Origin: Amoebophrya sp. A120 | Taxonomy: Eukaryota; Sar; Dinophyceae; Syndiniales; Amoebophryaceae | Direction: 5' to 3' | DNA length: 64,000 nucleotides | Assembly: GCA_905178155.1 (NCBI GenBank) | Contig: CAJINV010000003.1 | Coordinates: 5,215,700-5,279,699 of the forward strand | Shown here: piece after piece, positions 14,301-24,214 of the stretch | Layout: every line of letters begins with the position of its first letter | Position numbering within the stretch: the stretch's first letter is position 1 | Notes under the pieces: generated by a model | Seen by the model: only the letters and a program-made list of their open reading frames with translations | Databases searched by the model: none | Told to the model about the DNA's origin: nothing | Made by a program: the position numbers and the translations under genes

Positions 14301-14561
14301 CCGTATCCGGACGATTTGCTAGATGCCCAGCTGGCAAACTACTTGCTGGAGAACCCGAAGCATGTGCCGCTCTTTTGCCGTCTCTCGCACGGACAGTACC
14401 TCTACGGCACACACCGCGTCAGCATGCGGCTCCAGGAGCGGGCAGACAACCAGCGCGTCATCGAGGCTTTGGGCAGCGGCGGCAACTGGGTTCTCCTAGA
14501 GGAGCTGCTCCGAGACAAGCTGGGTCAAGCGCAAATGTTGTATAACAGCCAACAAGCCTGA
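11385..14561 (+). CDS. coiled-coil protein, nine exons, possible GAS2-like C-terminal fold
   Basis: Exons read as 11385-11681, 11789-11896, 12062-12097, 12228-12408, 12510-12622, 12799-12950, 13140-13186, 13390-13637 and 13782-14561. All joins except exon 2/3 are GT-AG and phase-consistent. Exons 1-8 encode almost uninterrupted coiled coil rich in Glu, Gln, Lys and Leu. Exon 9 adds coiled coil, a Pro/Gln linker, then a globular end with LFCRLSHGQYLYGT and a GSGGNW-LLEELL segment. That end loosely resembles the Gly-rich core of the GAS2-related (GAR) microtubule-binding domain; this is resemblance only. A cytoskeletal or basal-body structural role is plausible. The exon 2/3 join keeps frame only across a repeated GGAT (11893-11896 and 12058-12061), where no GT-AG pair works. 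Confidence 0.75.
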
Positions 14562-15449
14562 AGTTGACCAGTATTGGCGGACGTCGCTTCTCGCTGGCGA
14601 TAGGAATTATTCGAATAGTTGTACTCGCAAGACGAGAAACGGAAACTTGAAACTGAAACATCTGATGCATGGAAAAAGCACACGCAAGAGAATTTATCAA
14701 AATGCAATTTCGTGTTGCGCAAGTAGTGCGCATGCACAGAGAATGGTTGTTGTAAGTATTTTCAATTTGCAATAAAAAATCCGATTGTAGTGAACTTCGC
14801 TGCATCCGCATCGGTAGAGACAGAGAAAAGTTTTTAGTGTAATCAAGGCAAAGGTCCGTCTTTGTCAGTAAGTATTCAGAAAACAAGGTGCACAGATCTG
14901 GTAAATTTTTTTTTACGAAATGTAATTGAACCGACTTTCTGGTTAAAATGGATAGTCGCGTTCGCAACGAACAATGGCCTGGGATTGAAGACGCAGGTCC
15001 ACATAATTGTACCAACTACTTGTTAATTTAACTTTTTTTCACCAACAGAAAGACCAAACCATCTTGTATTGAACCTTTTGTCCCCATTTCTCCCCGACAT
15101 CGTGCCTTCTGGACACCCGTACTCGTGTGGCCTGGCGCCATGCAACAAAGTTTCCTTTCTGGTAACTGGAGGCACGTGTTTCGCTTGACACCTGCACGAC
15201 AATAAGCGGAGCAGCGAGCGACGAGCGTGCGTCAGCCTAACCAAAACGGTGGACGCATGAGAGGGCAGCAAATCGTGTGTGCTATCACGAGGAGCAATGA
15301 TGAATGCTTCTGAATGATATGTACATTCTTTAATGAGGTAGCTCCGAGAAAACAAGCCTGCGCGTGGTCTGTGCTTGCAGAAGCTTTTTCGCAAGTAGAA
15401 GCAGAGAATTTTACGCGGATGCGTAAGAGCGTGCATTGATTGTGTGACA
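14562..15449. other. intergenic, nothing recognised
   Basis: AT-rich 3' flank followed by a mixed region before the ATG at 15450. Minus-strand open frames here lack coding bias. Confidence 0.4.
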
Positions 15450-18400
15450 ATGGTTGAGAGCGTGCAGCCGGCCGTCCCGCCGGACCACGACCTGGAGATG
15501 GAAGCAGCGAAAGCCGCGAGCGAACCTTCTGGGTTTGAAAAACTGGCGACGTTGCACGCAGCTACCACCTCCTCCCTCGCTTTGCCGGTAACAACTAAAC
15601 TCCACACGACGACTGGCGAAACTTACACGGTTGTGCCACAGCAGAGCCAGGAAGTGGCTGCCGTTTCCCAAATTATGAGCACTTTTGCCCACGACCGCAA
15701 ACTTCGGGAGATAGTCTCGCTTGCAACGGAAAAGTCCCCTGCTTCCGCGGCGTCACCGGTTGTTTTCTCGGAGGATTACTTCGAAGCGGTCTGTTCCGCA
15801 CTACCACACACTGACCTCACGACAGGTATCTTTGTTGCTGCGGGACCGCCTTTGCGTGGCGCGAACCGTGCGGATTTCGAGTGCGCCGCGGCAATCCATG
15901 GTGCTGGTCGACCAGGAGGACCAACAGGAGGTACTACGGAAGATGACACCGAGACCACGACGGTTCCCGACTACACCGGAAAAGATGTTGCGGATCAGAC
16001 CGACTGGTTCTTTCGTCCTCCGCAAGTGGCGTCCCTTCTGTGGGACGAACGCATCACGGGGTTTCGCTTCGACGTTCGGGCATTTCTGCGCTCCCACGGG
16101 GCGCTGAGCTTTCAAGAAATGGTTACCGGTAAGGTGCTGGACCAATTTCTGCTCAAAGCGAACGAGCACCTCTGGCAAGCGCAGCAGGAAGACGAGGACC
16201 AGTTCCTGAACAGCAAGTACTTTGTAAAACCAACATCCGTGGCGTCGCTCTGCTCATCTACTCCGGACCACGGGTTGTCTCCCAGTCTATTTCCGGGGCT
16301 TTTCGTCGGTCCCGGCGGGGTCTTCAGCCTGTTCACGCGGAAAGAATTGGCTGTGAACGCCCTCGTCGCGGAAATTCTCAACCTGCTCGCACGAAATCCG
16401 CCCAAGGCACTGATTGAGGGGGAGCGGGCCGCGATTGCGGCGACGGAAGCGGAACGACAAGCGGGGCCGGTGGTGCTGCTCGAGCGACAGCTCGCCGAAC
16501 TGCAGCAGTTGATCGGTCAGGAGGTAAAACAAGGAATCAAGTTGAGATCATGGAATCAAATTAACTGGAATCAAGTTAAACCTGGAATCAAGTTAAGTAC
16601 ATGGAATCAAGTTAAACCTGGAATCAAGTTATATAGAATCAAGTCACTACCTGGAATCAAGTTGAATGGAATCAAGTAAACCACCACAACTTCACATCCA
16701 TCAACCCTTCGCCTCGCAATGCCTCCATGGAAGAATCTATCTGTTGCTCTTTTTGTGTTTTGTGATTGCCATACCCTCGTGCCTAAAGTTCTCCGCTATT
16801 TTTTTTCAAACGCGGCCACTTTTATCAAACGCGTCTGGCTTTTCTTCCTCTGGTCGATAGAGACGTCGCGGATAATGTTAGAGCTAAGCTTCGCGCGCTT
16901 GTCTTGTTTCACGACCCTCTTTCGAAAGTTGTCGGGGCTTTCGCCTTCCGAAGTTCCCGGGGTTTCATTTGTGCTTCCTTCCTTCGAAGGAAGGGTGTGC
17001 GTCTCTGGGGATTCCGCGCTTATTTCGCCTTTCCTCGGAAGACGAAGATCCATCCGTCCCTCTCGGAGTTCCATGCCCGCTTCACCTCCTCTCGGGAGAC
17101 CCATTGCTCTCGGGATTCCGTTTTCATTTCGCCTTCCTGGGACTGGTGTGTGTCAGTCTCGGAGGATTCCGCTTCGCCTTCCTGGGGAAGGTGCTGTCTC
17201 AGGGGACTCCATTTCGCCCTCCTGTGGAAGGTGTCTCGGGGCCTCCATTTCGCCTTCCTTGTACTTAGGCAGGTCTCTCCGGGGATTCTGTTTCGCCTCT
17301 TTCGGAAAGTATCTTGGGGGATTGGCAGGGATCTCCTTCCTGGGAGTTCCATCTTGTCTTCCCGATGTCCGGGGTTTCCGCCTGCAGCACTAAGGGGCCG
17401 AGCCGTTGCGTCAGGTGTTTGGCATTCGCCAACTTCGGCCCCTTCGCCTTGGGGAGATCCGGGGTTTGTACCTTCAGAAGCGCCGAAGGAAGCTTTCACC
17501 TCCGGAGGCTCCGAAGCTTCTTTGGCTTCGGCAGCCTCGGATATCTCGCCTTCGGAAAGCCCTGGCGGGTCTCTCCCCGGCGGAAGGTCCGCAGCTTGAT
17601 TGCCTTTCGGGGGAGTTGGAGTCGTTTCTTTACTGGCTGGCGCGAAGCTTTCGCCATCGACTTCCGATTGAATGGCCCGAGCTTGTTTACACCTCTTGCG
17701 CGACGTGGATTGTTCGGGGTTTTTCTGTGCCCGGGCTCGCCGAGGCGTTTTGGATTCGGTTTCGGAGGGCGCGAGTTTGCCGCCCTCCGGGGCTGCGCGC
17801 GTGTGCTTACAGCTTGTGCGCCGGGGGCCCCGGGTTTTTTCTTTTGTGTCCCGGGGCCTCGTCACATCCACGCCCCGGGGGCCCGGAACATGGCCCGTCG
17901 GAAGGCGGGCCGGCCAGCCTTCGGTAGAGGTAGGCGGGGGGGCCCGGGGCATGAAGCTTTCCTTTGCGGAAAGGCCCGGGGTTTTGTCTTCCGTGAAGCC
18001 AGGAATTGAATTCCGCTCGAGCGACAGCTCGCCGAACTGCAGCAGTTGATCGGCCAGAAACAGGACCGCGATGTGGCCCGCTTGCAACAGGAGGTGCGGC
18101 GCGAACGGGAGAAATTGGCAGAAATGGAGGAAAATCCATTTGGACCAAACAGCGACCCAGACAAGCAAATGCACGTCGTCGCGTGGAAGCAGGACGCGTT
18201 ATCGCAAGTCCAGGCCGAGTTGGATAAACTGAAGGAGCAGGAACTTGCGCTATTGCACCAGATCGACGATGTCGCGGAAAAAATGAAAATGGCAGCCGGA
18301 ACAACGGACGAGGGCGGGGCGCTGGCGAGCGAAAGTGCGGACGAAAACGATGCGCAGCACCTACCTCCGTTTTCTTTTCAAAGCGACTTTCGCTTGTTTC

Positions 18401-21400
18401 ATACGTACGCATGCGACGCTGGTTCATCTTCGCAAGACACCCCGACCGCAGATCTGCCTGCAAATCTCGGTGGTGCGCTGAACCGCAAGGAATTCAGCAT
18501 CTACCTCTTGCGCGCCGGCGAAAAGATTACGGACCCCCGCGGTTTTCTCGAGGGGATCATGAGCGGGGCGGCAGCGCTCTACAGCCGATCGGACGCCTCG
18601 GTGAACGTGCCGAAGCACAGCATGGAAATCTCGTTCTCGCGAAAAGCCCCCCAGGCCGAGCTGCTGTGCGTGTCTCCTTCGGCACCGGATGCGGAGGAGC
18701 AAGGAAAAATATACTATCCGCTCTGGCGACGTTGCTCGACAAACACAGAGGTCGTCAATGACCCAGTGCTCTTCGGAGACGGTAAGTGCGAGTTATTCTT
18801 GAACGTACACAATGTGTATGTGATAAGTTGTCCATGTGATACTAGTTCGCAGGCAGAATGAAAAGAAAGCCTGCGACATCTTTGCTTGACGTGCAGTTAG
18901 TATCGCAACGCACTTTCAGATGCTGTTTTCGACGTGCCGGATCACTGGCTGGCCTTGCGAGCAACGAACGGGCCGCTGCGGTTTCAGGTAGGATTTTCGG
19001 AAAGCGGGCTCTTTCACGGGGCGAACACAGCCGCGAACTTTTTCCTCGGCTTACGACACAACGCACTTGAGGTGTCAGATTTACTGCTGAAGGAGGAGGC
19101 GTTGCAGTGTCTGTCCCTCTTGTCGGCCTGCTTGCTCTCCACGCTTGTCTATTGAGAGGAAAAATCCCCCCTCCCCATATTGAAAAGGCATATTTCCGAA
19201 AATTTGTGTTGCTGATTTGAGGTCACAAATCGCGTTTGTTTTGCAAGAAGACAAGTGCAGAAGCTTCCGCACCATTATGGAAGCACTTTGTCATGCTGTT
19301 GGGCTTAAAGGGCCGCCGCTTGCCATGCTGAACAACTAGACGCATACGCCCCTCCCTAGCTTGGGGATCTGACCGCAGTGCTTTCCTGCAATACAAGTCG
19401 GATTTGTGTACGCAAATCCAGCATCTTTTTGGCTCAAGCCGTTTTGTCTTGTGGCCCATTTCCCACTTTAGAGACGGGGCCGCACCCCCGTAAGATCAAC
19501 TCGTCGGACTCATCGTGGAGATCAACCCCCGTGAGATCCAAGATCCGTAGAGGCACTCTGTAACAGGCACCAGGTGCGGCTGGTAGACTTTTAGACTCAC
19601 TCCGGGTAAGTTCCTAGTAATTCAAAGCAAAACAAAAACGAAGACACATCTGCCCTCCACCTGAAGCGCGCACGTGCGCAAAATGCTTCGGTGGCTCCAG
19701 CGGGCGTTCGCCCGGCTCTTCGTCTTGTCACCAGCGGCGGCGGACGGCGCATCTACTTTTGGTCGTGAACAGAGTACAATGACTCCGCAAACACAAGTTA
19801 GCGAAACGGACGAGGTGGCCGCCGGCACTCGCTAGTTGTGGACTCCATCCCCGAGCTGCCGATGGTGGATGAATTCTGCCGCCCATCTCCGAGTCACGAG
19901 GATGCCGCGTCCACTAGCGGATCGCCCTGCTGCGCTGGAGATCAGGGACTTTTATTTATTGTTTTCGTTCGTCTCACACTCACTCGCATGGATTCGATTC
20001 GTAGATCATACTAGCACCTGCACCATATCCAAGTTTATTTCTTTTGTATGTGTTTTTTTTTTCAGCCATCCTAAAACAAAGTCCGTCTGTGTTGTAGCAG
20101 CGGGTTGTCTTCTGGCCCTCCTGGTAACCGCATTCGATATAACTGACCTCAGGCTTGTCGTGGTGGCTGTGCGAGCAGCGGCTGTGCGCGGCTCTTTCCT
20201 CCTGCGCGGTGCGGCCTTCTCGATGCGGACGGGCCTTGAGGCACAAAGGTGGTGGTGGTGGTGGTGGTGGTGTTGACGGGATGGCTACGGAGATGGTATT
20301 CGGGTTGTCTTCATCGGATTTTCTTGCCGGGGGTACCGGGGCTGACCCATCTGTGTCAGTGCGCGGACCACGCCATCAGCTGTGATAGCGGCGCCCCATC
20401 TGCGGCGTTCGGTGTCCCCCGTGCGCCGGGTCCTGCGCGGTGCGACATTCTCGGAGTGGCCGAGCTTTGCGGCACCAAGTTACCATCTCCGAGTGCGACA
20501 CCAGGGTGGAGGTCGTCTCGTGGAGGGCGTCATCCGGCTCTGGCCACGAGTGGTGGTGTCCAGCGTGATGCGCTGTCTGTTCGACATCGCCCGCAGTTCT
20601 CCGTCACAGTGTTGTTGCTTTCGCAGTTGCTCTTCGAGATGCAAGCTGCGCTGGACGATGACGAGGTGGAGCAGCAGTTTGGGACGCGATTCCGTTTCAT
20701 TCGGCTCCGAGCTACATCGAGGTCTCAGTCTCACGCGCGGCTAGCAGGCGGGAAAGGACTCTCCGATATCGACACCGGCTGCAGACAGGCAGAGTGGGAA
20801 TTATCCACTGCCCATTCTTCATGCGGTCCTCCTGGGGTCTCTGGGGCTGTCCCTTCTGTGACAGTGCGCGGACCAACCCTTCTGCGTTGATAGCGGCACC
20901 CCTTTTGCGGTGTTCAGAGACCTCGGGCGCCGGTTCCTGCGCGATCCAGGACGCAGCGGAGGCAAGACAATGGGGTGGCCGGTAGGAGGGTGAGGAGTTG
21001 CCGCTCTACGCTTACAGCGGACGACGGTACCTGGTGGGCTCGTCACGTCATTCCCCGGATGCTGGATCAGGCAGCTCGGCCACGGTACTAGATCACATCA
21101 GTAAGTCGTCTTTGCATCTGCCTCTCTTTTCTGATTAATTTTCGTTTGTAGTTGCTCTGTGTGGTAGGTTTGCATGGTTACTTTTTGTTTGTACGTAGGT
21201 TTGCATGTGCATGCGTGTCGATGAATGATATCGAAACCTATGCCGCCATCCTGCGGGACGGCGGCGTTCTGGCTTTCCAACTCTATCCTCCCCAGGACCG
21301 TCAGCCCCGCCTCCATCTCGATTGGTCAGCGACTGCGTGTCCGAGCGATGGGTTGCTCTGGAGGCCAAAACCACTCCGCGTCCGATAGTTGCTCTCTCGT

Positions 21401-23015
21401 TTGGGAAAACGATGGCGATATGGCTTACGTCGGGGCTATGGTACGAATTTACGCTCTTGGCGGTCGGCTGTCTCCGGGTGTCCTTCCCAAGCTGTGGCTC
21501 GCGGCGTGGTGCGTTTGCCGGTGCCGACCCTTTTCTACGGAACGCTGTGGTGTCCTACTCTTCTGGCGGTCCTTCAAGAGCCCTTTCGCCTTCATCCCAG
21601 TGCTGTCGTTGACAGACCTTGGGCTGATAATCCCGTTGCAGGAGGTTCGGTCCTTGGCGCGTCTTCGCCACCGGCAGGAGTCAGGATGGGTAGATGGGTC
21701 TCCTCGTTGTTGCTTGAGCTTGCTCAGGTCTTCGCTGCTTTCGGTGGCTGGTGGCCGCTCTTGGGTTTCAGGTGTGGGTCGGAGTTCGTTTGCCTCTCGT
21801 CAGTTTGGACGGAGTGCTCTCGTTCAGCCACCCCCCGGCGGTCGACTGTCGGCGATCTGGCCCCCCCAGCTCATGATTGCAGTGTTGGCTGGTGATGACG
21901 AGGTTGCGGACAGTTGACTTGTCATCTGTCTGGTTCGCCCATTTTGCTGCCACGACTGTTTGGTCCCCGGTCCCCTGAGGCGGGGGGATACGGGTTACCT
22001 GGTCGGGATGTCGCGCGGAAGGTGTCTCTCACGTCCCTAGCTCTTCGTACTCGCCGCTGAGTACAGTCGAGCGCCTTGGTTGATCGCCACACTGTTTCAT
22101 AGTGCTGAAACGACCCGGCTTTCACTAGGGGGAGCATTCGTACACTTTGTGCCCTCCGGGACTATGCCTCTGCTTCCGTCTAAACTGAGGGGTCCACTTA
22201 TCCCTCTCGGTATTCGGTCGCAGGGAAGGGTTGCCGGGGTCTCCCTCGCATCGGTTCTCGATGTCGGGTGTGAGTTTGTGACTGCGGGGGCAGTGGTTGG
22301 CTTAGGTTTGCGGAGTACATCTGAAAAGAGGCTCCCATTCCTTCTTCCAGGTAGCGATCCTAGATCGCCGCCACGCGGAGCCACCCCCGTATTTCACCCC
22401 CAGGGGGTTGTGGACCTGGCAAAGCCGATGAGTTCGGGCTGCTGACTGTTCCACTTCTTCCGAGCGCGATCATGCTACGCCTCACGCAAATCCAGCATCA
22501 GAAACTTCGTTTTGATATGGGGAGGGGGGATTTTTCCTTTTGATATTGTCTTCCAGAACGCACCATCCCTCCGAGCGGGGAGATCAGTACAACCCTCGAC
22601 GCCACGAGCAGCTACACTGGGAATGGCACGCCTGCCCATCCTGCCGCTGTTACAAGCAGCGCTGTACTACGATGTAAAGATGTACCCAGTTTGCTTCGGC
22701 GCAGCAGCAGAGAAAGAGAACGATACCCACAGCCTGCCTCCCTTTCTCCTCGAAGTCATTCTCTGGAAACTGCGAGAACTCTCGCCGGAGCATTCCTACG
22801 AGGAGGACCACTTCCAGCTACTGTTGGAGACGGCCTACCCGAAAGTTTTGAAAAGTACTGGGCAAAACCGGGAGAGCCATTTGGACCGACTGAAGCGCAT
22901 GCAGCTGTCCTTTTTGCATTCGGTGCCGAAAACCAACAAGCACCTCTCGGCTTCCAAACTGCGGCGGGCCATCGACATCTACGAATCTTGCACTAGCTTG
23001 CGTTCTCGGACGTGA
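15450..23015 (+). CDS. unrecognised large coiled-coil protein carrying a giant introner
   Basis: Exons: 15450-16523, 18058-18781, 18920-19149 and 22551-23015. The ATG at 15450 follows a GTG in the same frame. Intron 1 (16524-18057) is GT-AG, phase 0, and its last 43 bases repeat the end of exon 1. Intron 2 is GT-AG, phase 1. The third interruption is a 3.4-kb introner whose removal with one TTGTC copy joins STLV to FQNAPSL in frame. The protein has an N-terminal globular part (TDWFFRPPQVASLLWDERI), a coiled coil centred on ERQLAELQQLIGQ, then alpha/beta-looking regions. No family recognised. About 830 residues. Without introner removal the protein stops at TGA 19153, within the element. Confidence 0.65.
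16478..16520 (+). repeat. 43-bp direct repeat, copy 1 (exon end)
   Basis: Coding end of exon 1, reading RQLAELQQLIGQ. It is repeated at 18015-18057 with one mismatch (T/C at 16517/18054). The copy is followed by GAG|GTAAAA, the donor used by the intron. Confidence 0.95.
16521..16680 (+). repeat. intronic minisatellite, unit about GGAATCAAGTTA
   Basis: About nine imperfect copies of a 15-19-base unit based on GGAATCAAGTTAAACCT lie head to tail just inside the intron. The open frame through them (repeated WNQVKPGIKL) comes from the repeat and is not evidence of coding. Confidence 0.9.
16930..18014 (+). repeat. degenerate GC-rich repeat tract inside the intron
   Basis: Recurrent motifs such as TTCGCCTTCC and GGGGATTCCG, spaced a few tens of bases apart, and GGGGCCC-rich stretches fill this intron part. 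All six frames are long here because of composition. No protein family recognised, so I treat the interval as a decayed minisatellite. Confidence 0.55.
18015..18057 (+). repeat. 43-bp direct repeat, copy 2 (3' end of the intron)
   Basis: Matches 16478-16520 except one base and ends with the CAG that serves as 3' splice site for exon 18058. Confidence 0.95.
20249..20275 (+). repeat. GGT trinucleotide run
   Basis: About eight GGT units within the nested insertion. A frame through it reads poly-Trp, which is not biologically credible as coding. Confidence 0.95.
20351..20946 (+). repeat. two diverged copies of a 90-base repeat
   Basis: Copies at about 20351-20447 and 20856-20946 share CTGTG-CAGTGCGCGGACC, then GATAGCGGC-CCCC, then GTGTTC-like and GCGCCGG-TCCTGCGCG blocks. 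They show internal structure in the nested insertion but no coding identity. Confidence 0.7.
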
Positions 23016-24214
23016 TTGCGGAGCGGACCACTGGATGTTTTCAGTATCTGTAGGTCGTGGTGCCAACTCTTCACAGAAGAGCCTCTGTGTAAACAAAAAT
23101 ACAACCACCTCCACGCCCCAGTCGGGTATCAATACGCGTCAATGATTAGCAACTGTCCCCGGAAAAAGTTCCGTTCTCCTCGGCTGCTTTTTCATGCCCT
23201 TGCGCGCCGCGACGGCCGTTCGGACGTGGCATGACGCAAATTCGTGTAGATTACTGCAAGAAACGGCGTGGGAATCTCAGGTCATTGATTTTGCAGAGCT
23301 ACTAGCGCCCTTTAGATTCATTACCACGCGAGACCGAAGCAGCTGCTCATGCGCATCAGCATTTGTATGTCGACTATGTGTTTCGTGCGCACACGCAGTA
23401 CGCTAATCCGGTCGAGATGAAGGAGTTTGGACTGCAAAAGTCTGTCGAGCGAAAATCGGTCCAGAAAAGTCGGTGGTGTTTGTCAGTCACTTTGTTTCAG
23501 CACGCACCGTCGGACAAATAATTTCACAGTCTTCGTTTTGATAATTACTTATCTGATTTGGATGATTTAGACGTGCGCCAGAGTCTGTGCTGTATGGCCC
23601 TGCTCTCCCCACCCCCATTACAAATCAAGAGAAATTCTGCCGACCGTAGACGTACTCTATACTCAACACATTATTTTTTACCATGCGCATCTCTTGGACG
23701 TCGAGGTGACACGATACGATACCAGATGACCGTTGCCAGTGCAGTTAGGTCTCGTCAAACATTCTAGACACGTAATTTTTGTAAAAAGACCGAAGTAGTC
23801 TGATAGCGAATAAAGCAACTCGAGTTATCTTTCTGCCTTTCTACACATAACGATAAGTAGTACGACACAACAAGGCGTTTATTTCCGTCACAGCCTCACT
23901 GCCTTCCATCGCGTGTGTAAGGCGTCTACGGTCTCTCAATCTCAACTAGGCAAATATTCGCAATGTCGTGTCATCAGCCAGGAAGGACTATGAAAAGCGA
24001 CAACGCGAAATGGAGCTCCGGGCATCCTCCACACATTTGCGCAGCGACAAGCAGTTAGTATCGCTCTGTCACGAGGACGGGGTAGGTTTCGGTTTCTCGC
24101 GAAAGAACCTCTACCTAGGGCACGCTGGCCTATCGGAAGTGCGTACTTAGACTGCAAAGCCAGGAAGCGACATAGCTACTAGGACGCCCGGCAGGAGACC
24201 ACCCTGCGGTGATT
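23016..24214. other. intergenic, one possible orphan exon
   Basis: A charged open stretch at about 23983-24080 (KDYEKRQREMELRASSTHLR) ends at GGG|GTAGGT and could be an upstream exon of the next gene. The next gene already has a good ATG at 24215. The rest shows nothing. Confidence 0.3.

Larger units (their letters stand above)
19426..22499 (+). mobile_element. 3.07-kb insertion nested in the family B introner
   Basis: The host introner is interrupted after ACGCAAATCCAGCATC (19410-19425), and the same 16 bases recur at 22484-22499 before its right end resumes. The insert has a different composition and carries a diverged 90-base internal repeat, a GGT run and two short coding-like stretches (about 19684-19839 and 19834-19930). 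No transposase or reverse transcriptase motif was found. It may be a nonautonomous or unknown element, or a captured genomic segment. Confidence 0.75.
19145..22550 (+). mobile_element. giant introner (family B), 3396 bp, TSD TTGTC
   Basis: Element 19150-22545 starts TATTGAGAGGAAAAATC and ends GATTTTTCCTTTTGATA, flanked by TTGTC at 19145-19149 and 22546-22550. Inverted ends share GGAAAAATCCCCCCTCC. Removal of element plus one TSD (3401 nt, not a multiple of 3) restores the host frame. The outer 275 bp on the left and about 46 bp on the right match the 329-bp introner at 46662; the middle is a nested insertion. The left boundary has no GT and the right has no AG. Confidence 0.88.

Noticed and set aside
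17314-18009. 231-codon plus-strand frame in the same intron
   Set aside because: Same compositional cause. The product is Gly/Arg/Phe-rich without domain-like segments.
17020-18174. 384-codon minus-strand open frame with a Pro/Glu/Lys-rich product
   Set aside because: It lies in the repeat-filled intron, crosses the 43-bp duplication and the following exon, and is open on both strands owing to repeat composition.
19836-20276. 146-codon frame with a hydrophobic segment and poly-Trp end
   Set aside because: Poly-Trp comes from a GGT run, and an internal pyrimidine tract with AG breaks the frame. No homologue recognised.
19426-22499. Nested insert as a retrotransposon, virus or rRNA fragment
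   Set aside because: No reverse transcriptase, integrase, transposase or conserved rRNA motif could be read in any frame; left as unknown.
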